The position numbers were made by a program, and so were the translations under genes. Below are positions 25,059 through 36,516 of a stretch of 64,000 nucleotides of DNA, piece by piece. The notes beneath the pieces are model-generated. The model did not search any database. It was not told where the DNA came from and saw only the letters and a list, made by a program, of their open reading frames with translations. The stretch comes from Selaginella moellendorffii (taxonomy: Eukaryota > Streptophyta > Lycopodiopsida > Selaginellales > Selaginellaceae), in assembly GCF_000143415.4 (NCBI RefSeq), contig NW_003314303.1:1499508-1563507 (forward strand), written 5' to 3'. Position 1 is the first letter of the stretch; every line of letters starts with the position of its first letter.

Positions 25059-25285
25059 CTTGTAGTGTACAAAGTGGATGACTTGGTGTTAGTCCATTTT
25101 CCCTATTTTACGATACATGGTTTATCTAAGGGGCTCCTTATTCAATGGAAAGGACTATATCAGGTGTTACAGCAAGTTGGACTACAAGTTTATGAGGTTC
25201 AGCATGACGTCCAACAGGCCGATCCTCTAGAAATTATGCATGTGCAACGGTTAAAACGCTTCATACAAAGGGATAATGACAACTG
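25059..25285 (+). pseudogene. Integrase C-terminal remnant of the Ty3 element
   Basis: MYKVDDLVLVHFPYFTIHGL, then LLIQWKGLYQVLQQVGLQVY. This matches the GPY/F-like module at the end of Ty3 integrases (Y.VGDLV.V..P....GLS.KL...W.GPY.V). The upstream catalytic core is absent. No chromodomain follows. The frame ends at 25286, about 100 bp before the 3' LTR. Confidence 0.7.
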
Positions 25286-25385
25286 AGACTACCTATAGAT
25301 CCACTAATGCCTCCTCCTGATATTCCTCTAGATCTCGGCCCATCTACAAGAGAACCTTGATGGTCTTCCATTATTTTGAAAGGAG

Positions 25386-25559
25386 TGGGGTTCAAGGGTA
25401 AAGTTACGATGTTGTATATTAATATTAGCATAATGGGATTTTGGTAGCCGTTGAATTAATTTCAATCCGAACTACTCACTCCTCTATATAAGTTAGGGTT
25501 TTTGGGCTAATTGATATGCACATTTTTTGTATTCCCTTTCCATATTCCATGCACTCACA
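25386..25559 (+). repeat. 3' LTR of the Ty3 element, 174 bp
   Basis: Ends CTCACA and is followed by TTAG at 25560-25563. Preceded by GAAAGGAG, a short polypurine tract. It contains ATATAAGTTAGGG, a possible TATA region. Confidence 0.8.
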
Positions 25560-25563
25560 TTAG

Positions 25564-26602
25564 TAATTATTCTCTTTTGTTTGATAAAATCTTGATCCCA
25601 ACTAAAATATAATTTACATATAACATATTATTAATAATAGAAATTTCATTTTTACTTTTTCTGGATTGGGTATTTTTCCAAATATATTCATATTTCCAAA
25701 TAATAATTTTTATCTAATATTTTATTATGAATATGTATTCTTACTTATGCCTAAGAATATATTTTATTCTAAATATTTATATTATCAAGTTTACAAGAAT
25801 TTATTTTTATATTCACCTAATTCTTCTTTCAAAGTGGAATGCAATATTTATTTTTGTCATACTATTCCAATTTAGTTTTTAATATAAAAACATATATTTT
25901 GCTAACTAGGCAGCATATGCTAGCAAGTGCTAGTAGCTTGATAAAGCTGCTATAGATATAAAGTATAAATCAAATATAATGCTTTCTCAAGCAGGGAAGG
26001 AGGATGTAGCTAGAAGCTTAAGAACACTCAGATGCAAAATGCTGAAGAAAACCAGGAAAATGGTGCAGATGAGAGTGCTTACCTTGAAGTTGTGGCTAAT
26101 GCTTATTGAGTGATTAGTTGCACCTACAGTTTCAATTAGTTCAGGAGTAAAGGAATTTTTAAAAACAACTCACAGTCAAGTATAGCACAAGTCAGATCTT
26201 TGAAAGAACAGTTGGATCAAAAGCCAGCAAAAGAGGTAAAGAAGCAAGCTAATTGATAAAGACTTTTGCCAAGGAGCAGAGAAGAAAAGCCAGAGAGGAT
26301 AAAAAACGGTATGAGGTGATGATGAAGAAGACATCCATGGCAAGGTCTCAAATGGACTTAAGCAGCCACGCCTACTTTGTGAGCAGCAAGCTGAGATGTC
26401 TCGACACGCTCACAACAATAGAATCCTTAAGCTTCACCTCCAACACCCCTCAATCGTCACCATTTACCATAACCATAGAAGAAGATCATTAATTCTTTTC
26501 GAGCCACCATTTACAAGGAAGAAAAATTTCTCAAGAGAAAAGAATGACTGATCGAAAGAACTTTTCTGGATCATAACTTACACACACGAGAGAGAGCTCC
26601 AT
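25564..26602. other. AT-rich spacer before the host genes
   Basis: AT-rich to about 25930. From about 25980 to 26490 base composition rises and two fragmentary basic frames appear: about 25990-26100, and 26253-26492 (79 codons, starting MIKTFAKEQRRKAREDKKRY). They could be exons of a decayed gene, but I recognise no domain. 26493-26602 is the likely 3' flank of the OSCA gene. Confidence 0.4.
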
Positions 26603-29101
26603 TCAAATCCCTTGGAAATTCGGCCGTGCTAGAACCTCGTACTCCACCTCCGCCCCCTCCACAGCTTCGTCCACCGTCCTCAGCCCCTGGATCACGGAGA
26701 GATCAAAGCCATCCTTTGGCGGCGACACGAGCTTCTCGATCCCATACTTGGCACACACCACCATGAGCAGCGCAAGCGTCGTGAGCACCTGGAGCCTCTC
26801 GCCATCGCCGCGGACGTAGAAGAAGAGCAGCATGGCGACGAGGTAGAGGCAGAGCGAGAGCCTCATTACTCGCAGCACCGTCCCCATGAGCTTGCCATCG
26901 TTGGCCGCGGCCGCGCCTCTCACCCGGTAGACGAAGAGGAAGTTGTACTTGTCCACCATGTAGCGGTAGCCGAAGTACAAGGCGCCGAACGGGATCATCA
27001 CCGGAGCAAACGTCGAGTAGACGATCACCAGCGCGAAGATGGTGAGGTTGAAGGCGTAGTACTGCGCGTGGTCGAAGCGCTGGATCCCCCAGCGGAGATC
27101 CTTGACGAGCGGGTACACCGTTAAGTCCCGCCCCTGGAGGTCGAAGCCGTCGTTCATCGTCTCGGAGGCCTGCCGCGGAACCGTGTCGTCCTCCTCGCTG
27201 TGAGCTCCATTCTCGGGCAGCAGCGCTTCGTGCAAGCCGTTCTCGTCGTGGCCGGGGGATCCATTCTCCATGGCCGCCGTGCTCCGGCTCTTCCTCATCA
27301 TGAACTTCCGCTTGATCCAGGGGATTGGGGCCAGCAAGTCGAACGAGACGCCGAGGAAGGAGCTCGTGATCATGAACGCCAGAGCCGAGAGGCACGACGT
27401 CGCCAGGAACGTCGCGCTCATGAGCTGCTGGATGCTCTTGCAGTCCTGCTTGTCGATGTAGCACTGCCCGATGTGGAGGATCGCGGCTTCCAGTGTCGTC
27501 TCCACCAGTGCCTTGAGGAGGATGAGGTTGACGAGGAAGAAGCACACTGTCTTGACTAACACGGCCTGCTGCTCGCCCGAGACCGTGAGATGCGACTCAA
27601 ACTTGGATAGGTGTGCCAGCACCGCGGGAACCAGTACGTACATGGTGACGAAGATGAGCACGTTCGGCAAGAACTGGAGGATGAAAGTGGAGAACCAGTT
27701 GGAGGAGCGAGCCCAGGCGAGCCAAACTTGCAAGTGCTCCATGGTATCTCGCCCGATGAAACGGCTGGCGTTGTGAATCGCGGTGATGGCTGCCAGTGGC
27801 GAGCTACAAAAGAAGAGCACCAGCAGCAGCAGGAGATTCACAGCAACCGTTCGCAAGCGTCTCTGGAGTGAGCTCCTGCCGAGGTGGTGCCAATAGATAT
27901 CGCGAGGCGGAGGAGCCCTGCCAACTTTCCAGCACCCCCTCGAGAGCTGCGCCTCCACCATCGAAAAACCTCCTACTAATCTATCGCTCCTGGTAGAATT
28001 CATCCTAGCGTCCTGTAGAGCCCTGCTCGCCGTGAATACGTCCTTGAAGACCACGAAAGCAATCCCAGCACCTGCGGCCATCCCATCCCTGTAAGCACCG
28101 AGAGAGCTCTCGAGCTCCTCGCGTCGAGCAGCCAGCCTCCTCAGCCTATCCTCGGGAGTCAAGCGGCACAAAACTAATATACAGTTCCAGCACCTCGTCA
28201 CCTCGTGCTTGATCCAAGACCACTTCTCCCGGAACCAAGACACCCTCCTGTGGCTCCTGCTGGACGATGACAAATCCACGAAAAAATCCCTATCGTTGCC
28301 ACTGAAAAAGTAATCATCCTCGTAGAACACTTGCTGTCGTGCGCGAGCCTGAGCCTCCGCTGCCACAATCCTCTCCCTCGTCTTGAGCAGCTCGGACTTT
28401 AGCCGATAGAACGCGTCCAGATCGTGAGGGACGACAATGGAGTAGACTTTCCCTGGATACCGGTGCTCAAAGTAGTCCTCCAGCGGCCGCTTGTCCATGG
28501 CGAGAACCCGAGGAACTCCTCTCACCATCAGCGTGAAAATCGCCACCGAGTCGGCCGAGTCTCCATCGTGGAACTGCGTCGCCTGGAGATGCTTCTCCAG
28601 GCTACTCGTGCAAAGGTGGACGGCGGCGGTGAGAGCCACCATGAACACAGTGTGAGCCCACAGCCATGGCGATCCCTCCTTGACGTGAGCCACCGTCGCC
28701 TTTGCAAACTGGTCCTCGATTGGAACCGTGCCCCCATACAAATTCACGGGCAGGATGACCAGCAGTGCCACCACCGAGACGATCGCGAGCGTGACGAAAG
28801 TGTAGCCCTCCACCCACAGATACTGTGCCGAATTGGCGCCGCACAGCCTCGCGATCTGCTGGCTGGTCGTGTGCCACACCGCCAGGAGCTTCGTCACCAG
28901 CGATGCCGGCCCGGGGAGCTTGTGATCGCTCCTCACCTTGACGACGAGGAAGAGGATCACGCAGCACACGGCGCCGATGATGGAGATGTTGCTCAGGTAC
29001 TGGATATTTCCATACCATGCGTCCTGCTGTTTGGGGATGAGCCAATCGAAGGAATCGTTGCCCGGCGCCGGCGCTGCAGCTGGCGCCTCGAATCCAGCCA
29101 T
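26603..29101 (-). CDS. OSCA4: OSCA/CSC1-like hyperosmolality-gated channel, OSCA4 clade
   Basis: An 832-codon intronless gene for a plasma- or endomembrane protein of the OSCA/TMEM63 family, mechanically or osmotically gated non-selective cation channels that pass calcium. Order of parts: first membrane segments (about residues 35-190, starting after WYGNIQYLSNISIIG), a cytosolic RNA-recognition-like domain (about 190-400, with FTLMVRGVPR and AGIAFVVFKD), then the pore-bearing 7TM part (about 410-790) with SSPLAAITAI, FLPNVLIFVTMYVLVP, SFDLLAPIPWIKRKF and YYAFNLTIFALVIVYSTFAP. These phrases match my memory of Arabidopsis At4g35870 (OSCA4.1), also intronless. An acidic loop (about 625-680) is lineage-specific. 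Its start lies 156 bp beyond the end of the EIN3-like gene on the same strand. No breaks are seen. Confidence 0.93.
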   Translation of the reverse strand: MAGFEAPAAAPAPGNDSFDWLIPKQQDAWYGNIQYLSNISIIGAVCCVILFLVVKVRSDHKLPGPASLVTKLLAVWHTTSQQIARLCGANSAQYLWVEGYTFVTLAIVSVVALLVILPVNLYGGTVPIEDQFAKATVAHVKEGSPWLWAHTVFMVALTAAVHLCTSSLEKHLQATQFHDGDSADSVAIFTLMVRGVPRVLAMDKRPLEDYFEHRYPGKVYSIVVPHDLDAFYRLKSELLKTRERIVAAEAQARARQQVFYEDDYFFSGNDRDFFVDLSSSSRSHRRVSWFREKWSWIKHEVTRCWNCILVLCRLTPEDRLRRLAARREELESSLGAYRDGMAAGAGIAFVVFKDVFTASRALQDARMNSTRSDRLVGGFSMVEAQLSRGCWKVGRAPPPRDIYWHHLGRSSLQRRLRTVAVNLLLLLVLFFCSSPLAAITAIHNASRFIGRDTMEHLQVWLAWARSSNWFSTFILQFLPNVLIFVTMYVLVPAVLAHLSKFESHLTVSGEQQAVLVKTVCFFLVNLILLKALVETTLEAAILHIGQCYIDKQDCKSIQQLMSATFLATSCLSALAFMITSSFLGVSFDLLAPIPWIKRKFMMRKSRSTAAMENGSPGHDENGLHEALLPENGAHSEEDDTVPRQASETMNDGFDLQGRDLTVYPLVKDLRWGIQRFDHAQYYAFNLTIFALVIVYSTFAPVMIPFGALYFGYRYMVDKYNFLFVYRVRGAAAANDGKLMGTVLRVMRLSLCLYLVAMLLFFYVRGDGERLQVLTTLALLMVVCAKYGIEKLVSPPKDGFDLSVIQGLRTVDEAVEGAEVEYEVLARPNFQGI

Positions 29102-29257
29102 GGATCGATGCTACTGTCGCTGTCGCTGCTGTGAATCATACCTCGAACGGAACTCCAGCTCCAAGAACCCTAAAATCCCAAAGAACCAAGAACCCTAAAG
29201 TTCTATATAACAAAATAAACATATGCCAAAGGAATCTTTCCTGGAGTTTGAATGCTT

Positions 29258-31207
29258 CTAAGCTCCAAAGTACCAGATATCGTTGGAATCGAGGAACTCG
29301 AAGCCTCCCATGATGGGCTCGGGGCTGCCCAGCGCGAGATCGTATTCTCCAGCTGGGAATCCATAGTCGGAGTGGACTTCCTCCTCTCCGGGAGCTCCAA
29401 ATTCATGGTGCTGCCCATCGTTTCTCTCCTCCTCCATCGCGAGCTCGTTGAGATAGAAGGGGTCCGCCAATCCTCCACTTTGCTGCCGCTCATGGTGGTG
29501 ATCGTGACGATGGCGATCGCGCTCTTCTTCGGGCCTTGAGCCTTGATCTCCCTGCTCTCCAGGACGATCTAGTTGCTCCTGCGGCTGTTCTAGGTGGTGG
29601 TGGTGACGATCTTGTCGCTGTTCTTGCTCGTTTAGATCCAGGCTGCGGCCCTGCTGCTGGAACACGCTAAAGTTCGATCCCATCGCAGCAGCTGGATAGC
29701 CCCAAGCTTCCACCACGAGAGGCGGCGTCGGCTGGAATAGTCCCTTGCCACCACCGCCTGGAGGAGCCGCCGCTACCGCCGCCACCATCGCCACCTGGTT
29801 GTAAGGAGCCACTCCCGATTGGATCAAACCATTTCCAGCCTCCGCCACTGGCCTGTAGCTGCAGCTTCCTTCGTGGTTGTTCCTCGAGTTGTAGTCCTTG
29901 AATGCGTTCCCCAGATCGTGGTGGAAGCACTGCTCGTAGCGGCACCGAAAGCTTCTCTCCTCCGGCTCTATACGCGGCTCGGCGATCGGTCTCTTCTCCC
30001 GAGATCTTCGTCCGGTTTCCACTCGTTGCTGTGGTGGATCCTCTTCCTCCTCGTCCATGGCACTAACTTCCGAGCTTCCGGGACGAACTGGTGGCGGCGG
30101 TGGCGGCGGTGGCGGCGGTGGCGGCGGTGGCGTCACACTAGCACTAGCGACCTTCTTCGCTTGCTTAGACTTGTTCTTGTTCTTGGGCTGCTTAGAACTC
30201 GGTGGAGGAGCTGGATCGTCATCGCTGGAAGTAGTCCCCGCAGGCTGTGATCGAGCTCTGTCATTGCTAGAGCTGCTGCCTGAGTTGCAAACGTTGCTGA
30301 CCTTGGTGGTGGTGGTGGTGGTGGCGGCGTTGGAAGTTGACGAGGACACCACCAGCGACTCCTCGTGAGCTAGCACCGCGATCCAAGTCGCGCTCTCCTT
30401 GGCAGTCATCTTGTCCTGGAGGCACTTGGAGCTCCTCACCAGCGTCCTGATCTTGGCGATGTCCGGCGACAAGTGCTTGATCACCGCCAGCAGCACTCCA
30501 ACCTTCCAGGCCTTCTTGAGATCGTGAGGCTTCTTATACGGCGGCGGCACGTCCTTGGCTCCTCTCACCTGCGACCCAATCTCTGACCACCACTCCTCGT
30601 TCCCAGTCGGCCACCACGGCGGAGGAACCAGCTTCTCCAGCGGGTATTTCCTTTGCGGAGGATCGCAGTGCTGCATTAGAGCCGAGAGGAGCGATCCCAG
30701 CGTCGTGTCCTGGAGCTCCTGCAATGCCCTAGCCGTGCTCCAGTTCTTCCTCCTGGAAGAATCCCTGCCGCTGTCTTCGCCGGAGTTCTCAGCCTGGAAC
30801 TTCCCAATCGCCACTGGCGCGTTCTTGTCGAATCTCACCTTGTCCTTCCACCACGCCCGGAGATTATCCGAGGAGCCACTCACGGGTTTGCCCTTCTCGG
30901 GGACGATCCCATAGACGAATCCCTGCGCGTGGCAAACCTCCACCATCTTGAGCATGTACTTGAGGATCCCATCCTGTGCTCGAGCCATCTTCTTGCGCCG
31001 CGCTTGCTCGGGCGATTGCTTCTGCTTGGCCCGATCCTTGCCGCCGCCGGCGCCCCTGGCCTTGAGCTGCTCCTTGGCGCGCTTGAGGCGGAGCTTGTCC
31101 ATCCATATCCGCTTCTCCAGCTCGTCAATGTCCGTCTCGCCGCCATCGTCGTCCACGTCGTCGCCATCGCTCAGCTCCACCTCGTAATCCGCCACGTCCT
31201 CCTCCAT
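29258..31207 (-). CDS. EIL: EIN3/EIL transcription factor
   Basis: A 649-codon intronless gene for a nuclear DNA-binding protein of the EIN3 family, the master regulators of ethylene responses in flowering plants. The N-terminal half (about residues 25-300) holds the family's DNA-binding region: [94 protein letters not shown] and [20 protein letters not shown], all close to the Arabidopsis wording. The C-terminal half is low-complexity: a proline run (about residues 365-380, encoded by CCG repeats near 30088-30132), a His/Gln/Arg-rich stretch and an acidic tail. The length is close to Arabidopsis EIN3 (628). The start at 31207 ([10 protein letters not shown]) gives an acidic leader typical of the family. 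No stop or frameshift is seen. Confidence 0.96.
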   Translation of the reverse strand: MEEDVADYEVELSDGDDVDDDGGETDIDELEKRIWMDKLRLKRAKEQLKARGAGGGKDRAKQKQSPEQARRKKMARAQDGILKYMLKMVEVCHAQGFVYGIVPEKGKPVSGSSDNLRAWWKDKVRFDKNAPVAIGKFQAENSGEDSGRDSSRRKNWSTARALQELQDTTLGSLLSALMQHCDPPQRKYPLEKLVPPPWWPTGNEEWWSEIGSQVRGAKDVPPPYKKPHDLKKAWKVGVLLAVIKHLSPDIAKIRTLVRSSKCLQDKMTAKESATWIAVLAHEESLVVSSSTSNAATTTTTTKVSNVCNSGSSSSNDRARSQPAGTTSSDDDPAPPPSSKQPKNKNKSKQAKKVASASVTPPPPPPPPPPPPPPVRPGSSEVSAMDEEEEDPPQQRVETGRRSREKRPIAEPRIEPEERSFRCRYEQCFHHDLGNAFKDYNSRNNHEGSCSYRPVAEAGNGLIQSGVAPYNQVAMVAAVAAAPPGGGGKGLFQPTPPLVVEAWGYPAAAMGSNFSVFQQQGRSLDLNEQEQRQDRHHHHLEQPQEQLDRPGEQGDQGSRPEEERDRHRHDHHHERQQSGGLADPFYLNELAMEEERNDGQHHEFGAPGEEEVHSDYGFPAGEYDLALGSPEPIMGGFEFLDSNDIWYFGA

Positions 31208-32208
31208 TCGCTGCGGCGGGCTATAGATCTCGTAGATTACCTGAGAGAATCCTTCGCTCCAGTGCCAACGCGTCCCGATTCATCCCCCCGGACTCCTCTG
31301 CATTTTTAGGGTTCTTCGAGTCTCCAGCCAAACTTTTGGCTTAACCTTTAACGCAATCCCAGCCGTCCATCGACATACCTGGCCGAACTCTTGCTATTTA
31401 AGAGAGTAATTTATTTCTTATAAAGTAAATAAAAAATTATAAATAATATAGAAAAATTTTATTGAATAAGTTTTTAGAAAAATTAAATAAATTTTAAGTA
31501 TACCAAGTGTTTAGTAATATAATGGTACCAAAATTTAATCTAAACATTAAAGGTTTTAAAGGATATATAAATTTATTTCAGGTATTTAGTGAAATGATTC
31601 AAAAATAATTTAAAAAAATTTCCTAGATTGATGATTATAAATTAAATTAGGTATTAAAAGAGTATTTTTATGGAACATATTTACATATTTAATAAATACA
31701 AAAAATCTTAGTAATAGATTTAACTAGTTAAGTGAAGAAAAATCATTTAATAGTTTTGTGAGAGATTTTGATATACTAAATAATAAAATATAAGATATTC
31801 AAGAAATGCTAGCATAAAAATATTTATAATTAAAAAATTTTACTTAATGATATTATAAAAAAATTTAAAAAATTAGTCTGTATATACATTTTTAACTGCA
31901 AGAGACTTAAGGTTTATCTTTACATATCACTCTCATGAATTACTAAACCACTCTTCCATAGGATGATTTTCTTTTTTTAAAATAAAATTATAATTTTCAT
32001 AATCACTTAAATAATAAACTAATATATTATTATGAGAAAGAACTACTATACAACATTTCTAGAGTAATTTATATGAACTAATTACTATTAGAACAGAATA
32101 AAATCTATAAAAATTAAAAATAATATATAATGTAATAAATATTTATCTTATTGTAGTGTTTAAATAAAAAATCATCTAAAAGTAAAATTATCAAAATTTT
32201 AGTCTATA

Positions 32209-32271
<63 letters not shown>

Positions 32272-32639
32272 TACCCTTGCTAAATAATACACTAATTATA
32301 ATACTATATTATAATACTATAGCATATGGACCGTTCATTTGGGATTAAATCTGATCCATTCATTCTTGTATATAAGTAAAAGTTTAAACCCCAATTAATA
32401 TACCATTCCTATATCCCGAACACTCATATTGATATTGCAATTTATCTCTAAAGAACAAAGTTTTTTTGTAGTGCTTTACTCTAGTATTTAGGATTGTGTT
32501 TTTTATTTTTATTTCTTCATTCTCTTTTAGATCTAGATTTGTATTAACTTTTTCAAGATCTAAAACTCTAACTATTGTTGTGTTTAAATTTATCTTCATT
32601 GCATTCTCTTTTTTTACCATGCCATGCTATTATCAATTA
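31208..32639. other. EIN3-like gene upstream region, then AT-rich spacer
   Basis: The first 150-200 bp upstream of the EIN3-like start keep the gene island's GC content and should hold its 5' UTR and promoter. From about 31390 the sequence becomes extremely AT-rich with no gene. It contains the TA microsatellite at 32215-32263 and a small inverted motif (TGTATTA...TAATACA) near 32269-32293. Confidence 0.5.
32215..32263. repeat. (TA)n microsatellite
   Basis: Roughly 24 uninterrupted TA units. The region next to it (about 32264-32400) shares wording with 61815-61975, partly direct and partly inverted. Confidence 0.95.
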
Positions 32640-32949
32640 AGGATACTAATGTTGCTTTGTTAGATTGAATTTTTAGTGCTGTGGGATGTGTTCATATTGG
32701 TGCTGTGCCCATCTTTGATGTGTTGCCGTCTCCAACTTCTATAAAACGTGATTACACAATTTGTTCTCTTCTTGGTGTTTTGTCATCTCCTGTTAATATG
32801 TAGCGTGATCATGACATCAATTGGGGAGCTATGGATGATGTAGTTTGGATTCTTGAAGAATGTTTAAAGATCGAGTTTATGGGAAGACAATGTGTACAAG
32901 CTCAATGGATTCTAGATTGTGATGAAGAGCTTGCTTATTATGGAGATAG
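32640..32949 (+). pseudogene. Fragment of an unrecognised decayed ORF (part 1)
   Basis: Reads as protein with stops, for example NWGAMDDVVWILEECLKIEF then QWILDCDEELAYYGD. After the TRIM at 32950-33522 the frame resumes with NFRDEVESSQS, showing that the TRIM split a once-continuous reading frame. After the chromovirus the same host sequence resumes at 46554. I do not recognise the family. A retroelement or repeat gene is most likely. Confidence 0.4.
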
Positions 32950-33522
32950 TGTAAGCAACCAAAAAGAATGACTCAAGAAACAATTCATAGAGTTCAAATA
33001 TAAAAGGAAAGAGCCCATGAATAAGAGTGCACCCCCTTTTCTAATCGGTTAAGGGTCTTGGGATACTTAGGGTAACATCCTTGGGTTTGAATAGTACTAT
33101 GTTGAGTGACCTCCCGAGAAGTCTAAATTCAGGAGCTTACATTTGGTATCAAAGCGGTCTCAAGTCTAACTTTGTTAGTTGGATAAAGGAATCGCACCAC
33201 ATGTTGATTGACATCTGGCAAATCCAATTTGCTCCGGCTAGGCTCAACCTGAGGGTAGAGTGTCAACAAAGGGGGGCTCTTGAGAGAGCTGCGGCTCTTA
33301 ACTTCCATTCACGAGGGCGTGAACTTGTAGGGAAGGTGGATTGTAAGCAATCAAAGAGAACGACTCAAGAGACGGTTTATGGGGTTTAAATATAGAGGGA
33401 AAGGGCCCATGAATAAAAGTGCACCTCTTTTCCAATTAGTTAAGGGCCTTAAAATACTTGGGGTTAAACATTTTTAGGTTTGAATAGTACTGGGCTGGGA
33501 AGTTCAAATTTAGGAGTTTACA
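32950..33522 (+). mobile_element. TRIM, copy 2
   Basis: LTRs 32950-33141 and 33342-33522, each TGTAAGCAA...TTACA, with TTTGGTATCAAAGCGG (tRNA-Met-type primer binding site) right after the first. Flanks are GATAG (32945-32949) and AATAA (33523-33527), a 5-bp duplication with two G/A differences. Same family as 19327-19919. Non-coding. Confidence 0.85.
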
Positions 33523-33689
33523 AATAACTTTCGAGATGAAGTGGAGAGTTCACAAAGTAGGTGTCAATCTTTTAATTTGCCATCTGATCATTTATCTTTA
33601 CGTTCTGTTCTTTCTTAGCCTTTTCTTATTTTTTGGCTTGAGCCACCATTTCATGTTTCTAGTATTTCTTCCTCATCTGCAGTATTTTT

Positions 33690-34611
33690 TATCGCGAATA
33701 TAACTTTGGGTATCGAAAGATACTTGTCAACCATTCTTTACGAACACTCTCTCCTTACTGCCATGACGGCAGGAAGTCGGTATTGCTGGTTTCCTTTATT
33801 GGCCCCTCTTGTCTAAGTGTTAGTAAACTGGACTTAGCATCTATACTTAGCCAGATGAGCATAAAGATGGAATTCTTAAGTGTTTATTTTGGCTAAGCAT
33901 ACTTGGCCTGGCTTTTTAGTTCTCTTTTGTTATGTCTTGCACTGGCTTAGCAAGAACTTTTGCATATTGAGATTAATCCCTCAATATCGCTAGATAATAG
34001 CTTATTGTGTTTGCCAAACACCCTCGCTATCATGCCCTTTGTATTCGTCTCATTTCGGTCCCAAATGCTAATTATAGAAAGTGTCTAGATTCGCTCATTT
34101 GGCATATCTACGAAATGTAGAGATCGGCCTAAACATAATGGTGTTCGTTTTGTGTCCAAATTCGCAATTTAAGAATATTTCATATTTAGTAAATTTCGAA
34201 CTTGTCCCAGAGACTAACTCTTGGTACTAAGGGAGGCTTGGGGTGAAAGCCCAAAGCGTGTGTTCCTCAAAGGAAGGGGGGGGGAGGGGGGGTTCTATAT
34301 GTATAGTAGAGATAGTGGTTGGAATGCATGTCCGACCACCTGAGACATTAGTTTGGCTCTTGCTGGGTTGTGTCGCTCCTTTTTCTGCGTCCGACTTGGA
34401 TCTAAGCCCAAACTCCATGTTGCTCTAGTCAGTGGGGTACCCTCCTCCTCCCATTAGGCCACCAGTATGCCAAAATTGTGCTAGACTCTGTCTGACACCA
34501 TTTTGCATGCAAGTGCTGGATACGGGGAGTTGGTGCTCATGAGATTGTACTGGACCCTCGTTTCATAGTGCAATGGGCTTGGAGTTCGGCTCCAAATTCA
34601 AATGCATTACA
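33690..34611 (+). repeat. 5' LTR of the chromovirus, about 922 bp
   Basis: Aligns to 45677-46553 from TCGC(G/A)AATRTRAC to the final TTACA or CTACA. It keeps a segment of about 48 bp (34247-34295, including a run of G at 34276-34291) that the 3' LTR lacks. The older copy at 46887 also has it, so the 3' LTR suffered the deletion. Confidence 0.8.
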
Positions 34612-34724
34612 TTTGGTATCAGAAGAATTGTCTCAGCGATTCCTATCCAACTTTTGTCAGATTTTTTGACTCAAGTTGCATACATAGAGACTTTTGTAGT
34701 AGATCCAAAGCGACCTGTGTAGGA

Positions 34725-35600
34725 TTAGTTGATTGCACCATTCGGTAAGAATGTTGTAGTTACTGACGGAGGCATGTATGTAGCGAGCGGGATGGTGAAA
34801 AGGAACCGTGCTAATGATGTTAAAACCTTTAGACAGGCAAATCGAGAGGAGGAAACTCCTGCTAGAGATGCTACGGAAGAGGTTGAGGCTGAGTTAGAAG
34901 AGGAAGAGTCAGATGCTGCGGCATTGCAGCGTACGACTTAGGAAGTCGAGATTGAGAATTTGCGAAGGGAGATTCGCAAATTGAAGAAGGAGATCAAGAA
35001 GAAGAAGAAAGAAGCTAAGGCAACTAAACTAGTTAAATCTAAGCAACCAGATTCCTCTTCAAGTTCTGAGGACGATGAAGTTCTACAACCGCCCCTGGTT
35101 GCACGAGTTTCAAAGTTCAAGCCTCCAAAACTACCCAATTTCATAGGCATGTGGGACTATTAGGTTTTGAAAGACTGGGTCTACGATATAGAAAACTACT
35201 TTATAGTGGCAGATGTAGATGATCATACGAAAGTTGCATGTGCACAATCCTTTCTCACTGATCATGCCAAAACTTAGTGGCGCCAAGTGTGTGTTGAAAA
35301 AGGGCGGACTAGAAGTTGGACCAAGATGCGGTCTTATATCCATAAAGAATACTTGCCAAATGATCTTGGTTTGAGACTTCGCACGAAGCTACGGCGATTA
35401 AAGCAATGAGGGGACCTCATGCATTACGTTAATGCGTTTGCTCAGAAGTGTATTATGATTGCAAATATGAGTGACAAAGATGCTCGAAGTTATTTCTTGA
35501 AGGGTTTAAGTTCACTTTCTCGCAATGAGATTTGAAGTTTAAGCCGAAGACATACCCGGAGTGTAAGGAGGCAGCACAGTAAGTTGCCTTTAGTCTCTCA
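34725..35600 (+). pseudogene. Broken gag, N-terminal and capsid part
   Basis: Readable frame with internal stops. It has an acidic stretch (EEVEAELEEEESDAA), a strongly basic coiled-coil-like run (LRREIRKLKKEIKKKKKEAK), a Ser/acidic stretch, then capsid wording: VSKFKPPKLPNFIGMWD (family consensus PKP..F.G.RD), VLKDWVYDIENYF and TKVACAQSFLTDHAKTW with a stop just before W. At least five stops occur, many at positions where a C-to-T or G-to-A change would create them. Confidence 0.65.
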
Positions 35601-35603
35601 CTC

Positions 35604-36287
35604 ATGGAACAGTATCAACAGCCATATGCTGGTACCTTAGACAAAAATAAGAATTCGGGAAATAAACAAGGTGATTGGAAACAGAGGGTGGAAGGCAGGT
35701 TCCACCCTAGAGGCTCACAAGCAACGGTTAACAAAGGTGGTGGTGGTTGGAGACCACCAACAACTTCTTATGGTCCTAGGCCCTCTGTTCCTCCTTCTGG
35801 TGGGTACAAGCACCAACAACTTGCAAAACCTACTCCTAGCAGAACAGGTAGTGTGGGTCATTGCTTCCATTGTGGGGAGTCAGAACATAGGTCCTCGGAA
35901 TGTCCTAACAAGTATAAGACAAGGTCTCATGTGAATGTCATGAGGGAAGACAGTGGTAGTGAAGCTAAAACGGTTGACGAGTTGGTCAATGCAAACTATG
36001 AGGAAGAGGAGGTGAGTTACTTTCGTTGCTTTCCTCAAGCTTTTCTCGCAATCAATGCAAACACTAATCCGTTGATTTATCTAGTAGGCTTTGTCCGGGG
36101 ACACCGAATCCGAGTGATGATTGATATGGGAGCTATGCACAGCGTGATATCTGAAGACTTAGTTAAGTTGTTAGGATTGAATGCTGAGCAAATGTTGCCT
36201 ATGCACTTCTGGTTTGCGGAAGGTGGGCAAGTAGCTAGAAAGTTTATGAGTGATTTTCCAATAAAAATATCCAAGTGGACTTCGTAG
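35604..36287 (+). pseudogene. Gag zinc knuckle and protease region
   Basis: A 227-codon open piece. The zinc knuckle CFHCGESEHRSSECPNK (CCHC, spacing as in retroviral-type nucleocapsids) lies at about residues 90-106. Protease wording RIRVMIDMGAMHSVISEDLV lies near residues 170-190. The expected D-S/T-G-A active-site motif reads DMGA, so the residue after the catalytic Asp is altered. The frame is lost at 36285 and resumes one base off as protease C-terminal wording (VFGMDFFKKY). Confidence 0.75.
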
Positions 36288-36516
36288 TGTTGAAGATACC
36301 AGATTTTCAGATGGTGTTTGGTATGGACTTTTTCAAAAAATATATAAAAAGGATTTATGGTGCTGGACAAAGTTGTATCATGTTGAAGTCAGAAGGATGT
36401 CCCGTGTGTCCTTCTAGTTGCAAAAGCACTCCTCAAAGGATTGGGATGTAAAGTTCTCGACTGCGAGGGCCGCTTGAAAAGCAGCTAAAAAGGGATGTCA
36501 GACCTTTTGGGTTCAA

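Larger units (their letters stand above)
19276..25559 (+). mobile_element. Decayed Ty3/gypsy element with short LTRs, multiply invaded
   Basis: LTRs start TGTGAG and end CTCACA (CTCATA in the 5' copy). The 5' LTR is 19276-20049, of which about 176 bp remain once the inserted TRIM is removed. The 3' LTR is 25386-25559. TTAG flanks both sides (19272-19275 and 25560-25563), a 4-bp target duplication. The interior holds broken gag (about 20258-21130), RT (about 21745-22715) and the integrase C-terminal region (about 25059-25285). RNase H and most of the integrase are missing. Between RT and integrase lie a chromovirus LTR fragment and a solo LTR. Every coding piece has stops, so the element is dead. 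Confidence 0.8.

Noticed and set aside
27200-27996. Several plus-strand and alternative frames over the OSCA and EIN3-like genes
   Set aside because: Overlap two long genes with strong family matches. High GC content leaves antisense frames open.
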